Below are positions 49,886-58,438 of a stretch of 64,000 bases of DNA, piece after piece. The notes beneath the pieces are model-generated. The model saw only the letters and a list, made by a program, of their open reading frames with translations. It ran no database searches and was not told where the DNA came from. The position numbers and the translations under genes are program-made. The stretch is from positions 1 to 64,000 of the forward strand of contig CAWESB010000015.1 of the NCBI GenBank assembly GCA_963811635.1, given 5' to 3'. The DNA comes from JAIBJN01 sp963811635 (GTDB lineage: Bacteria > Actinomycetota > Thermoleophilia > Gaiellales > Gaiellaceae). How positions within the stretch are numbered: position 1 is the stretch's first letter; each line of letters opens with the position of its first letter.

Positions 49886-49923
49886 CGACGGCCCCGGCGA
49901 CTCACGGTTAGCCGGGGCGGTCG
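49886..49923. repeat. Inverted repeat upstream of the permease operon
   Basis: Arms of 13 bases at 49886-49898 and 49911-49923 pair at 12 positions, with a 12-base loop; the inner 8 bp (GCCCCGGC/GCCGGGGC) are perfect. It lies just upstream of the dppB-like start, in a 174-base spacer (49877-50050) that otherwise shows no gene. It could be an operator, or a terminator without a T-run for the methyltransferase transcript arriving from the right on the same strand. Confidence 0.45.
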
Positions 49924-50050
49924 AACGGAAGCTCCTGCCCGCTCCCCCGTTTACCGACCGACGCGCCGAGCGTATCGCGGCGGCCCGACGCCGAAATAAA
50001 ACGACGTCCGGGCCGGTGCAACCGTGCCGCGAACGCCGTTTGAATGGATC

Positions 50051-50686
50051 CTACTCGGGCTTCCCGTTCCACGCCAGCAGCGCGGTGGCACCGCCCTCCT
50101 CGAGCTCCTCGAAGCGGTCGAACCCGAGGGGCTCGAGCTCCCGGCGCAGGGTCGCCGCCGGCGTCCAGATCGGCGTCGAGGGGCCCGACCCGTGCACGAA
50201 GGCGGCAACGCCTCCTGGTGCCGTCAGCCTGGCGATCTCCGGGAAGAAAGGGATCATGTTCAGGAGGAGAACGAGGTCGAACGCAGCGTCGGGGAAGGGC
50301 AATGCCGAGGCGTCGCCGACCTCGAAGCGGACGCGGCCGGCCAGCTCGGCGGGAAGACGCCGTCCGGCCTCCTCGATCATCCCGGAGGACATGTCGACCC
50401 CGATCACCTCGGCCTCCGGGAAGCGCGACGCCGCGAGCTGGGCGCCGTTCCCGGTGCCGGTGCCGAGATCGAGGATCCGCGCCGGCGGCCGCTCGAGCCG
50501 GTCGAAGGCGACGGCCAGGGGCGCCGCCGCGCCCGCGCTCTGGATCCCCTGCCAGCCGGGCGCGAGCGCGTCGAACTGCGCCCGTAGCGGCCGGCGGAAG
50601 ACCCGCCAGAGCGCCGGCCAACGGACGACGACCCTTGTCGCGAAGCGGGCGAAGCGCTTCCCGGCCGCAACGAGGAACTCGTTCAC
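50051..50686 (-). CDS. Class I SAM-dependent methyltransferase
   Basis: Protein of 211 residues with motif I ILDLGTGTGNGAQLA, the acidic residue in VIGVDMSSGMIEEA, DASALPFPDAAFDLVLLLN, and LTAPGGVAAFVHG. The N-terminus (about 1-45) is basic and helical (RFARFATRVVVRWPALWRVFRR) and may associate with membrane. Substrate unknown. GTG start overlaps the SAM hydrolase stop by 4 bases, so two SAM-using enzymes are translationally linked. Last gene of the leftward heme/cytochrome array. Confidence 0.83.
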   Translation of the reverse strand: MNEFLVAAGKRFARFATRVVVRWPALWRVFRRPLRAQFDALAPGWQGIQSAGAAAPLAVAFDRLERPPARILDLGTGTGNGAQLAASRFPEAEVIGVDMSSGMIEEAGRRLPAELAGRVRFEVGDASALPFPDAAFDLVLLLNMIPFFPEIARLTAPGGVAAFVHGSGPSTPIWTPAATLRRELEPLGFDRFEELEEGGATALLAWNGKPE

Positions 50687-51474
50687 GCGTCGAGGGCCGC
50701 CAGCCGGATCTCCTGGCCGACTCGGGCGACGAACATCTCGGCGGCGTTGCCCTGGTTGATCGCGAGGGCGATGCTCCCGTACGCGTCCTCGTAGAGCACG
50801 ATGTCACCTCGCCGGACCTCGGCGAACGTCCGCGCCGCAACGGCGTGGTACCGCTCGAAGCCGACCGCGACCTCGACGCGCGAGCCCTCCTCGATCCCGA
50901 CCCCCTCCAGGTCCGCAGGCCGCAGGTTGAGCTGGACGTTCCCGAACCGGTCGACGTAGAGGACGGTGGCCCGGATCCGGCGAGTGCCGATGTCGGGCGC
51001 GGGGAGCTCGAGGCGGACGAGCTTGTCGACCCCGATCTTCGGGCCGAGCGCCTCCAGCTCGATGCCCGCGGCGAGGTGGGCCGCCGCCGGCGAGAAGATG
51101 TCGCGGCCGTGGAAGGTGCTGGCGACCGGCTCCAGCCGGTACGCGGGCTCCGCCAGCTCGACAGCTGCCTCCACGGCACCGAGGCGCTCGGCGGCGACGA
51201 GCAGGAGCCCGTTGTCGGGCCCGACGTAGAGCCTGCCGTCGCTGCCCCGGAGTGCGAGGGGCTTGCGGTCGCCCCCGACGCCGGGATCGACGACGGCCAG
51301 GTGGATTCCCTCGGGCATGTAGGGCAGCGTGCTCGCGAGGACGAGCGCGCCCTGCAGCACGTTCGTGGGCTGGATCCCGTGCGTGATGTCGATCACCTGG
51401 GCGTCGGGCGCGATCCGCTTGATCACGCCGTGGCAGGTGCCGACGAAGTCGTCCTCGAGGCCGAAGTCGGTCAG
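50683..51474 (-). CDS. SAM hydroxide adenosyltransferase (SAM hydrolase, DUF62)
   Basis: Enzyme of about 263 residues of the fluorinase/SalL fold that uses water to split SAM to adenosine and methionine. The catalytic triad residues are seen as Asp and Arg in VVDPGVGGDRK and His in STFHGRD. The family N-terminus (I/LTxLTDFG) is read as ITFLTDFGLEDDFVG, but no ATG, GTG, TTG or CTG precedes FITF after the upstream in-frame stop. The only initiator-like codon near the motif is CTG 51474, which overlaps the hemD stop as CTGA and gives MTDFGLEDDF; an ATC at 51495 is the other option. ATG/GTG starts further in remove the active-site strand. Confidence 0.8.
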   Translation of the reverse strand: MTDFGLEDDFVGTCHGVIKRIAPDAQVIDITHGIQPTNVLQGALVLASTLPYMPEGIHLAVVDPGVGGDRKPLALRGSDGRLYVGPDNGLLLVAAERLGAVEAAVELAEPAYRLEPVASTFHGRDIFSPAAAHLAAGIELEALGPKIGVDKLVRLELPAPDIGTRRIRATVLYVDRFGNVQLNLRPADLEGVGIEEGSRVEVAVGFERYHAVAARTFAEVRRGDIVLYEDAYGSIALAINQGNAAEMFVARVGQEIRLAALDA

Positions 51475-52127
51475 AAAGGTGATGAACCGCGGGATGCGGC
51501 GAGCTTAACCGCTTCGACCAGCCCGTCCCGGTCGTGCGTGGCGGCCTCTGCAGCCACGTCGAGGCCGAGCGCGGCGGCCTCCGCGGAGGTCACCGGCCCG
51601 ATCGAGACGACCGGGCGCTCGACGCCGAGCGCCGCGTAGCTCCGCGCCGCCGAGGCCGAGGCGAGGACGACGAGGTCGCCGTCCGGAAACCGCTCGGGCC
51701 GGAGCGCGCTCGTCCGGTAGAGAGGCACGAACTCGGCCCCGAGCTCGCGGACGAGCACGTCGCGAGCGTCCTCGGCGCCGGCGAAGAGCGTCCGCCCCAC
51801 CGGTGAGGGGAGCTCCGCCGCCAGGCCCTCCTGCGTCGACGTGCGGGCGACGAAATCGGGCTCGACGCCGTGCTCGCGGAGCGCCTCCGCCGTTCCGCGC
51901 CCGACCACTGCAATCTGCGGTAGCGGGCCCTCGAGGCGGGCGAAGAGCGCCTCGACGCCGTTCCGGCTCGTCAGGAGAAGCCAGTCGTAGCCATCCGCCC
52001 GCACGGGAGGGCCCGTGAGCGGCTCGACGGTGACGAGCGGACAGGCCTCGACCTCGAAGCCCGCCTCGCCCAGCGCCTGCGCAAGCGGGCTCGCCAGTGC
52101 CTCGGTCCCGGTGAGGACGACCTTCAT
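51471..52127 (-). CDS. hemD: Uroporphyrinogen-III synthase
   Basis: Heme-pathway enzyme of 218 residues that closes hydroxymethylbilane to uroporphyrinogen III. HemD is poorly conserved; recognised here by MKVVLTGTE, YDWLLLTSRNGVEALF, VVGRGTAEALREHGVEPDF and the C-terminal SIGPVTSAEAAALGL, in the two-lobed arrangement. ATG overlaps the hemC stop as ATGA. The end overlaps the SAM hydrolase start. Position directly after hemC supports the call. Confidence 0.88.
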   Translation of the reverse strand: MKVVLTGTEALASPLAQALGEAGFEVEACPLVTVEPLTGPPVRADGYDWLLLTSRNGVEALFARLEGPLPQIAVVGRGTAEALREHGVEPDFVARTSTQEGLAAELPSPVGRTLFAGAEDARDVLVRELGAEFVPLYRTSALRPERFPDGDLVVLASASAARSYAALGVERPVVSIGPVTSAEAAALGLDVAAEAATHDRDGLVEAVKLAASRGSSPF

Positions 52128-52966
52128 CCGCGGAGCGGCGCGGTCGCCGCGAGGAGCTCGTCGGCGAGCGCCTCCGGGTCGTTCCCGCTGCGGCGCTCGA
52201 TCCAGGCGCCGTCCTCGTCCGCGACGAGCGCCGTCAGCCGGGCGCCGTCGTGGTAGGCGGCGACGGGCGCGAGGCAGCCGCCGCCGATGCGCGAGACGCA
52301 CGCGCGTTCGGCCCTGACGCGGAGGCGCGTCTCCTCGTCGTCGACCCGACCGACGAGCTCCTCCTCGCCGACGCGCACCTGCAGCGCAACCGCGCCCTGG
52401 CCGGCCTCGGGGAGAAGCTGTTCCGGCGCGAAGCGGTAGCCGATCTCGGCGCCTAGCCCGAGCCGCTCCAGTCCGGCCGCCGCCAGGACGATCGCGTCGA
52501 GGCCGCGCTCCCGGCGCTTGCGCAGGCGCGTGTCGACGTTGCCGCGGAGCGGCTCGATGGAGAGGCTGGGGTCGAGCGCGAGCAGCTGCGCCCGCCGGCG
52601 CACCGACGCGGTGCCTATGCGCATCCCGGGCCGAACACCGTCGGCGCCGCAGAGTGCGTCGCGCGGGTCCTCACGGGGCAGGTACGCCCCGACGGCGAGA
52701 CCCTTCGTGTCCGTAGAGGTCATGTCCTTCGCGGAGTGGACGGCGACGTCGATCCGGCCCTCCAGGAGCGCCTCCTCGATCTCCTTGACGAAGACGCCGC
52801 GGGCGCCGATCTCGCCGAACGGCTTCGAGCGGTCGCGGTCGCCCGCGGTCGTGATCGGGACGATGGCGACGTCGACGTCCGCGCTCGCCGCGCGCAGGGC
52901 GTCGGCAGCGAGCTCGGCCTGGGTGAGCGCGAGCCTACTGCCGCGGCTTCCGAGCCTGATCAACAT
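52124..52966 (-). CDS. hemC: Porphobilinogen deaminase (hydroxymethylbilane synthase)
   Basis: Condenses four porphobilinogens into hydroxymethylbilane. It has 280 residues. The N-terminal IRLGSRGSRLALTQAE, catalytic Asp in VAVHSAKDM, Arg-rich substrate region ASVRRRAQLLALDPSL, LRGNVDTRLRK, and the dipyrromethane-cofactor cysteine in GGGCLAPVAAY are all present. It is slightly shorter than the E. coli enzyme, with a short third domain. The start overlaps the end of hemA by 32 bases. Confidence 0.94.
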   Translation of the reverse strand: MLIRLGSRGSRLALTQAELAADALRAASADVDVAIVPITTAGDRDRSKPFGEIGARGVFVKEIEEALLEGRIDVAVHSAKDMTSTDTKGLAVGAYLPREDPRDALCGADGVRPGMRIGTASVRRRAQLLALDPSLSIEPLRGNVDTRLRKRRERGLDAIVLAAAGLERLGLGAEIGYRFAPEQLLPEAGQGAVALQVRVGEEELVGRVDDEETRLRVRAERACVSRIGGGCLAPVAAYHDGARLTALVADEDGAWIERRSGNDPEALADELLAATAPLRG

Positions 52967-54224
52967 CGTCGCCGAGCCCGAAGAGGTGCCGAACCGCGTC
53001 GGCGTAGAGGACGCCGTCCGCCGCCGCGGCGGCTTCCTTCATGCGAACGGTCGGTTGGTGCAGGAGCTTCGCCACGATCTGGCTCGTCAGCGCCTCGACT
53101 GCCCGCCGCTGGCTCGGCGAGAGCGAGGCGAGCCGGCCCTGGGCGCGCTCGAGCTCCTCCCGCCGGATCGACTCCGCGCGCGCCCGGAGCGACGAGATGG
53201 CCGGCACGACGTCGAGCGAGAGCTGCCACGCGCGGAATGCGTCCGCCTCCTCGCTGACGATCGCCTCGGCGCGCACCGCCTCCTCGCGTCGGCCGGCGAC
53301 GCTCTCGGCGACGACGCGCTCGAGGTCGTCGATGTCGTACAGGTAGCAGCCTTCGAGCTCGTTCACCGCCGGATCGACGTCGCGCGGAACGGCGATGTCG
53401 ATGAAGAAGACCGGGCGGCCGCGCCGCTCCTTCATCGCCCGCTCCACCTGCGCCGCCGCCAGGACGTAGCCCTGAGAGCTCGTCGAGGCGACCACGACGT
53501 CCGCCTGCACCAGCTCCGCCTCGACGGCGTCGAGGCCGACGGCGCGGCCGCCGAAGCGGCGAGCCAGCGCCTCCGCCCGCTCGTGCGACCGGTTGGCGAC
53601 CACGATCTCGCCCACGTCGCGGGAGATGAGGTTCGCGGCGGTCAGGTCGGCGGTCTTGCCGGCGCCGAGCAGCAGGATCCGCCTGCCCGCAAGGTCCTCG
53701 AAGACGCGCTCGGCCAGCTGCGCCGCGGCGGACGAGACGGAGGCCGGGTTCTCGCCGATCGCCGTCTCGGTGCGCACGCGCTTGCCGACCCGCAACGCCT
53801 GCCGGAACAGCCGGTGGAGCGTCGCGCCGGTCGTCTTGGTCTCGCGCGCGGCCTGATAGGCCTCCCGCACCTGGCCGAGGATCTGCGCCTCGCCGGGCAC
53901 CATCGAGTCGAGGCCGGCGGCGACGCGGAAGAGGTGGACGGCGGCGGCCTCGTCCGTGACCGTGTACAGCGCCGGCGCGAGCTCGGAGTGGGAGAGGCCG
54001 GACAGGCCCGCGAGCTCGCCGTAGATGCGCTCCTCGAGCACGGCCGGCTCGGAGTCGACCCCGTAGATCTCGGTGCGGTTGCACGTCGAGAGCACGGCCG
54101 CCTCGGTCCCGCCCGCGGCCAGGCGGCCGAGGGCCGAGCGACGCAGGTCGGGGTCGTACGCGAGCAGCTCCCGCAGCTCCACGGGCGCGCGTTGGTACGA
54201 GGTGCCGACGAGGACGAGTCTCAT
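52935..54224 (-). CDS. hemA: Glutamyl-tRNA reductase
   Basis: First committed enzyme of C5 heme synthesis (429 residues). The catalytic cysteine is Cys48 in STCNRTEIYG, preceded by GTSYQRAPVELRE; LDSMVPGEAQILGQVREAY is the family signature. The NADPH domain begins at ILLLGAGKTADLTAANL, and the C-terminal helical dimer domain contains LLHQPTVRMKEAA. ATG 54224 overlaps the stop of the HemX/CcsA-like gene as ATGA. Confidence 0.95.
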   Translation of the reverse strand: MRLVLVGTSYQRAPVELRELLAYDPDLRRSALGRLAAGGTEAAVLSTCNRTEIYGVDSEPAVLEERIYGELAGLSGLSHSELAPALYTVTDEAAAVHLFRVAAGLDSMVPGEAQILGQVREAYQAARETKTTGATLHRLFRQALRVGKRVRTETAIGENPASVSSAAAQLAERVFEDLAGRRILLLGAGKTADLTAANLISRDVGEIVVANRSHERAEALARRFGGRAVGLDAVEAELVQADVVVASTSSQGYVLAAAQVERAMKERRGRPVFFIDIAVPRDVDPAVNELEGCYLYDIDDLERVVAESVAGRREEAVRAEAIVSEEADAFRAWQLSLDVVPAISSLRARAESIRREELERAQGRLASLSPSQRRAVEALTSQIVAKLLHQPTVRMKEAAAAADGVLYADAVRHLFGLGDDVDQARKPRQ

Positions 54225-55024
54225 GGCGAGAAGTGGATGAAGGGGGTGAGGCCGACGCGAACGACGACGACGAGCGCGAAGCCGGCGAGCGCGAGATACG
54301 CAGTCCGGCGCCCGCGCCAGCCCGCCTCCCAACGGAGGATGAGGAAGGACGCATACACGACCCAGGTGAGGAGCGTCAGACCGATGATCGGATCGAAGGA
54401 GGCGTCGTCCCGCTCCAGGCGGGCGAGCCCGATCCCGGCGCCGACGGTGAGCGCGGGCAGCGCGAACGCGATTGCGCGAACCGTCAGCTGGTCCAGCGTC
54501 TCGAGCGACGGCGAGCGCAGCTTGAGGACGCCCGGCGTGCGCTGCTTGAGGCGGCGGTCCTGCCAGAGATACAGGCCTGCCAGGGCGGCCGCGAGGGTGA
54601 ACCCCGCGAAGGCGGCCAGGATGAGGCCGACGTGGAAGGCGAGGAAGACGTTTCCGAACTCGGTCCGCGCAGGCTCGCCGACCCCGCCGGCCGCCCAGGC
54701 GAGCGCGAGCAGGACGACTGCGAGCGGCATGACCACGAGCCCGAGCAGCCGAAACGGCGCCCGGCAGCCCCAGATGAGATAGACGCCGACGCACATCCAG
54801 ACGAAGAGGTTCAGAGAGCCGGCCCAGGTCCCCCAGGGGAAGCCGTCGGCGCTCACGGCCTGCGCGACGAGGAGGACGGTCTGCGCGAGCCAGCCGATGC
54901 GCACGCCCCAGATCGCGTAGCGCACGAGCCGGCCCGGCCGCACCGTGTCGCCTGCATACGCGACCGCGGCCTCCGCGTAGCCGGCGAGGGCGGGCCAGAA
55001 GAGGAGGAGGGCGGCCTCGGTCAC
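54221..55024 (-). CDS. HemX/CcsA-family cytochrome c assembly membrane protein
   Basis: Integral membrane protein of 267 residues with about eight helices. The conserved core FPWGTWAGSLNLFVWMC is related to, but not identical with, the tryptophan-rich heme-binding motif of CcsA/CcmC. The HVGLILAAFAGFTLAAA segment supplies a histidine candidate. Size and position next to hemA, hemC and hemD match HemX, which in Bacillus affects HemA levels, while adjacency to ccmC also fits a cytochrome c assembly role. GTG overlaps the upstream CcmD-like stop as GTGA. Confidence 0.8.
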   Translation of the reverse strand: MTEAALLLFWPALAGYAEAAVAYAGDTVRPGRLVRYAIWGVRIGWLAQTVLLVAQAVSADGFPWGTWAGSLNLFVWMCVGVYLIWGCRAPFRLLGLVVMPLAVVLLALAWAAGGVGEPARTEFGNVFLAFHVGLILAAFAGFTLAAALAGLYLWQDRRLKQRTPGVLKLRSPSLETLDQLTVRAIAFALPALTVGAGIGLARLERDDASFDPIIGLTLLTWVVYASFLILRWEAGWRGRRTAYLALAGFALVVVVRVGLTPFIHFSP

Positions 55025-55212
55025 CCGGCCACCTCCTCGCGCGCGGGCTCCTGCTCCGGGGCGGTCTCCTTCCTGCGGCGCGCCAGCTCGGCCAGGTCGG
55101 CCACTTCCCGCTCCAGTCGCGAGAGCTTGAAGGCGTAGATGACGACGTACGCAAGCACGACGGCGAGGACGACGAGGTAGGCGGCGGTGACGTACTTCTC
55201 GGCGGTGGTCAC
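55021..55212 (-). CDS. CcmD-like single-helix protein
   Basis: Protein of 63 residues: one transmembrane helix (about 11-31) followed by a charged, helical C-terminus with heptad character (LSRLEREVADLAELARRRKE). This architecture and the position next to ccmC match CcmD, which joins CcmC and CcmE in heme delivery. Sequence conservation in CcmD is weak, so the call rests on topology and context. It overlaps ccmC by 4 bases and the HemX-like gene by 4 bases. Confidence 0.7.
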   Translation of the reverse strand: MTTAEKYVTAAYLVVLAVVLAYVVIYAFKLSRLEREVADLAELARRRKETAPEQEPAREEVAG

Positions 55213-55901
55213 GAGAGCGCCTCCCGCAGCTCGGCCAGGCGTGCGTCGATGCGCTTGCCCGTGAGCTCGTTGACATAGAGCGAGCCGGCGAGCGCCAGCA
55301 TTCCCGCGAGGCAGACGACGAACGTGAGCAACTGGCTGCCCGCGAGGTTCGAGCCGATGTCACGGTCGAAGACGACCGGGTGGATCAGGCCCTCGGCCAG
55401 CCGGATGGCGAGGAAGCTCACCGGGATGAGCACGACGCCGAAGAGCGCGTAGACCGCCGACATGTTCGCCCGCCGGGGGCCGGGGTCGACCGAGTAGCGG
55501 AGCATGAAGTAGGCCGAGTAGAAGAGGAAAAGGACGAGGAAGAGGACGAGCTGCCGCTCGCTCCACGTCCACCAGACGCCCCAGGACGTCTTCGCCCAGA
55601 TCGAGCCCGTCACGAGGGTGAGGACGCCGAAGATGACGCCCATGTGCACGGCGGTGTAGCTCTCCAGGTCGTAGCGCTGATCGCGGGTCCAGAGGAGCCG
55701 CAGCGCCTTCCAGGCGCCCCAGAAGAAGCAGGCGTACGCGGTCAGCGCGATCGGCACGTGAACGTAGAAGATACGCTGGCGAAACCCCTCGATGGGCGCG
55801 TTCGGAACCCAGTAGAACGCGAGTACGAGGCCCAGGAGAAGCAGGCCCGCAGCTGCGGCCGCGAGCGCGACCGCGCGGCTATTCAGTAACGACGTACTCA
55901 A
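55209..55901 (-). CDS. ccmC: Heme exporter/lyase subunit CcmC
   Basis: Membrane protein of 230 residues with six helices that binds heme for the CcmE chaperone. The tryptophan-rich motif reads WGVWWTWSERQLVLF, matching the WWD domain, and flanking histidines lie in YVHVPIALTAY and AVHMGVIFG. I chose TTG 55901 (MSTSLLNSRAVALA); TTG 55925 is also in frame and would add 8 residues. The gene overlaps ccmB by 23 bases with this start. Confidence 0.87.
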   Translation of the reverse strand: MSTSLLNSRAVALAAAAAGLLLLGLVLAFYWVPNAPIEGFRQRIFYVHVPIALTAYACFFWGAWKALRLLWTRDQRYDLESYTAVHMGVIFGVLTLVTGSIWAKTSWGVWWTWSERQLVLFLVLFLFYSAYFMLRYSVDPGPRRANMSAVYALFGVVLIPVSFLAIRLAEGLIHPVVFDRDIGSNLAGSQLLTFVVCLAGMLALAGSLYVNELTGKRIDARLAELREALS

Positions 55902-56517
55902 AGCTCGCCCAGGACAGGATCGCAAAGATCAGGTCGTAGAGAGCGAGGAAGCCGAGGTAGCGGCCCGGATCGTCGGCGATCGAGGCGCCGACGCCGCCCA
56001 CGACGATCGGGATCACGAGCGGCAGGAAGAGCAGGGGCAGGAGAAGCTCCCGCGCCCGGCTGGCCGCTGCCATGGCGGCGAGGAGCGTCCCCACGCCGGC
56101 GAACCCGAGATCGGCGAGGGCCACGGCCGCGACGAGCTCCCAGCTCACAGGCTCGAAGAAGAGCGCGAACGCTGGCAACGCGACGACCTCGGCGAGAACG
56201 AGGAAGGCGACGACCGCGATCGCCTTCCCCAGCCAGATGGCACTGCGGTCGCAGGGCGCGAGCACGAGCCCGTCGAGGACGCGCTGCTCCCGCTCGGCCG
56301 CGAATGCCCGCGTGAGCCCGAGGATGGCCGTGAAGACGAGCGCCGCCCAGAGGAGCCCGTACGCCGCCTCCCGCGACGCGCCGGCCGGCAGCGAGAAGTT
56401 GAAGACGACGAGCGTCGAGACGACGAAGAGGAGCATCGCCGGCACCGTGTCGCGCGACCGCAGCTCGAGCCGGAGATCCTTGCCGGCAAGCGTGCTCACG
56501 TCGGCCAGGTAGCTCAC
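55879..56517 (-). CDS. ccmB: Heme exporter protein CcmB
   Basis: Membrane subunit (212 residues, six helices) of the CcmAB ABC transporter, which acts in heme-CcmE maturation. The opening ADVSTLAGKDLRLELRSRD, FVVSTLVVFNFSLP and REQRVLDGLVLAPCDRS are family features. GTG 56517 overlaps the ccmA stop as GTGA. Canonical CcmB is about 220 residues, so the length is normal. Confidence 0.9.
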   Translation of the reverse strand: MSYLADVSTLAGKDLRLELRSRDTVPAMLLFVVSTLVVFNFSLPAGASREAAYGLLWAALVFTAILGLTRAFAAEREQRVLDGLVLAPCDRSAIWLGKAIAVVAFLVLAEVVALPAFALFFEPVSWELVAAVALADLGFAGVGTLLAAMAAASRARELLLPLLFLPLVIPIVVGGVGASIADDPGRYLGFLALYDLIFAILSWASFEYVVTE

Positions 56518-57098
56518 ACCAGCGCCAGCCTGCCGGTGGTGATCGGCGCGACCCGCTCGGGGTCGTGCGTGGCGAGGAGCAGCGTCCGCGTGCCGGCGAG
56601 TGCAGCCAGCTCGGCGTCGAGCAGCTCGGCGCCCTCCTCGTCCAGGCCCGAGTACGGCTCGTCGAGGAGCACGAGCTCCGGCTCGTGCAGGAGCGCCCGG
56701 CAAAGAGCGAGCCGCTGCTGCATCCCGCGCGAGAAGGTCGCCACCCGCTCGCGCCTGGCCTCCCACAGCCCGTACCGCTCGAGGAGCATCCCGATCCGCT
56801 CGCGCCGCTCCGGGACGCGGTAGAGACGGCCGTAGAGGTCGAGGTTCTCCAGGGCGGTCAGCTCGCGGTAGACGAGCGGCTCGTGCGCGAGGTAGCCGAT
56901 CCGGCTCCTGTCCACCTCGACCTCGAGCTCGCCGGCGGTGGGAACGAGCAGTCCCGCGCACAGGGCGAGCAGCGTCGACTTCCCCGAGCCGTTCGGCCCC
57001 GTGACGACCAGCAGGTCGCGGGCGGCGACGTCGAGGTCGAGGTCGCGGAGCACGCGCTTCGTCCCGAAGCTGCGGCCAAGCCCGCGCGCGGAGATCAC
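56514..57098 (-). CDS. ccmA: Heme ABC exporter ATP-binding protein CcmA
   Basis: ATPase of 194 residues pairing with CcmB. Walker A GPNGSGKSTLLALCAGLL, signature FSRGMQQRLALCRALLHEP and Walker B LVLLDEPYSGLD are all intact, with the switch His in LLATHDPER. It is small for an ABC ATPase, as CcmA usually is. GTG 57098 overlaps the prenyltransferase stop as GTGA. Confidence 0.91.
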   Translation of the reverse strand: MISARGLGRSFGTKRVLRDLDLDVAARDLLVVTGPNGSGKSTLLALCAGLLVPTAGELEVEVDRSRIGYLAHEPLVYRELTALENLDLYGRLYRVPERRERIGMLLERYGLWEARRERVATFSRGMQQRLALCRALLHEPELVLLDEPYSGLDEEGAELLDAELAALAGTRTLLLATHDPERVAPITTGRLALV

Positions 57099-57958
57099 AC
57101 GACCACGTCCGCGAGCACGAAGAGGAAGAAGGTGACGCTGATGACGCCGTTCATCGTGAAGAACGCCATGTCCAGCCTGGTCGTGTCCCGTGGGGAGACG
57201 AGCGAGTGCTCGTAGAGCAGGAGCCCGGCGACGGCGAGGACGCCGAGCCAGTAGAGGATGCCGACTGAGAGCGCGAGGCCGGCGAGGGCGAGGAAGACGA
57301 CGGTCGCGATGTGGCAGAGGCGGGCCACGGTGAAGGTCGCTCGGATGCCGAAGCGCGCAGGCACCGAGTGGAGGCCGTGCTCGCGGTCGTGCTGGAGGTC
57401 GAAGAGCGCGTAGAGGACGTCGAAGCCGGCGACCCAGACCGCGACGGCGGCGCCGAGGAGCCACGCCTCGAGCGGCAGCTCGTTCGTGATCGCAGCCCAG
57501 GCGCCCACCGGGGCCAGGCCGTCGACCGCGCCGAGCCAGAAGTGAGAGAGCCACGTCGCCCGCTTGAGGTACGGGTAGACGACGAAGGCCGCGACGGGGA
57601 TCGGCCAGAGCCAGCGCACGATCGGCGCGAGCTGGTAGACGGCGACGAGGAAGACCGCCAGCGAGGCGAGGCAGAAGAGCACGACCTGCCAGGACCGGAG
57701 TGCCCCACGCGGGAGCTCCCGCCCGGCGGTGCGCGGATTGCGGGCGTCGATGCCCGCGTCGATCAGCCGGTTGAGCGCCATCGCGAGACTGCGCGCGCCG
57801 ATCATCGCCACGGTGACCCAGACAAGGTCGGAGGCACTCGGCACACCGTCCACGGCCAGGAAGGCGCCGATGTAGGCGAACGGGAGCGCGAAGATCGTGT
57901 GCTCGAACTTGACGAGCGACAGGAAGAGCTTTGGGTAGCGGAGGGCGGCGTCGGCCAT
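57095..57958 (-). CDS. UbiA-family prenyltransferase, MqnP-like
   Basis: Integral membrane prenyltransferase of 287 residues with about nine helices. The two Asp-rich motifs are NRLIDAGIDARNPRTAGRELP and DVLYALFDLQHDREHG. The sequence style (FEHTIFALPFAYIGAFLA) is that of the 4-hydroxybenzoate-type branch that includes MqnP of the futalosine route to menaquinone. Assignment to MqnP rather than UbiA or MenA is inferred; no other mqn genes are in the window. It adjoins the Mog gene with no spacer and overlaps ccmA. Confidence 0.85.
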   Translation of the reverse strand: MADAALRYPKLFLSLVKFEHTIFALPFAYIGAFLAVDGVPSASDLVWVTVAMIGARSLAMALNRLIDAGIDARNPRTAGRELPRGALRSWQVVLFCLASLAVFLVAVYQLAPIVRWLWPIPVAAFVVYPYLKRATWLSHFWLGAVDGLAPVGAWAAITNELPLEAWLLGAAVAVWVAGFDVLYALFDLQHDREHGLHSVPARFGIRATFTVARLCHIATVVFLALAGLALSVGILYWLGVLAVAGLLLYEHSLVSPRDTTRLDMAFFTMNGVISVTFFLFVLADVVV

Positions 57959-58438
57959 CTACGTCTGGCGGTGGGCGGTCGGTTCCCCTGCCAGGAGCTC
58001 GAGCGCGTGCCCGAGCGCCGGCCGCAGCACCTCGAAGCCGTCGCGCGCGCCGCCCGGCGAGCCCGGAAGGTTGACGACGAGCGTCGAGCCGGCCACGCCG
58101 GCCTGGCCCCGGGAGAGGAGCCCGTGCGGGGTCTTCGCGATCGAGTCGGCGCGGATCGCCTCGGCGATCCCCGGCGCCGGACGGTCCAGGACGGCCTGGG
58201 TCGCCTCCGGCGTCACGTCACGCGGGCCGAAGCCGGTGCCGCCGGTCGTGAGCACCACGTGGGCCGAGCCGGCAAGCTCCCGCAGCGCGCCCGCGATCGC
58301 CTCGCGCTCGTCGGGGACGATCCGCCGCTCGACCTCGTAGCCCTCGGCGGCGAGGAGATCGGCCAGGATCTCGCCGCTCTCGTCCTCGCGCTCGCCCGCG
58401 GAGACGCCGTCCGAGACCGTCAGGACAGCTGCCTTCAC
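57959..58438 (-). CDS. Molybdenum cofactor biosynthesis protein, MogA/MoaB family
   Basis: Molybdopterin adenylyltransferase-like protein of 159 residues. LTVSDGVSAGEREDESG starts the fold, TTGGTGFGPRDVTPEAT is the molybdopterin-binding loop, and NLPGSPGGARDGFEVLRPAL is the C-terminal signature. GTG 58438 overlaps the moaC stop as GTGA. The MogA and MoaB subgroups cannot be separated confidently by eye. Confidence 0.88.
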   Translation of the reverse strand: MKAAVLTVSDGVSAGEREDESGEILADLLAAEGYEVERRIVPDEREAIAGALRELAGSAHVVLTTGGTGFGPRDVTPEATQAVLDRPAPGIAEAIRADSIAKTPHGLLSRGQAGVAGSTLVVNLPGSPGGARDGFEVLRPALGHALELLAGEPTAHRQT

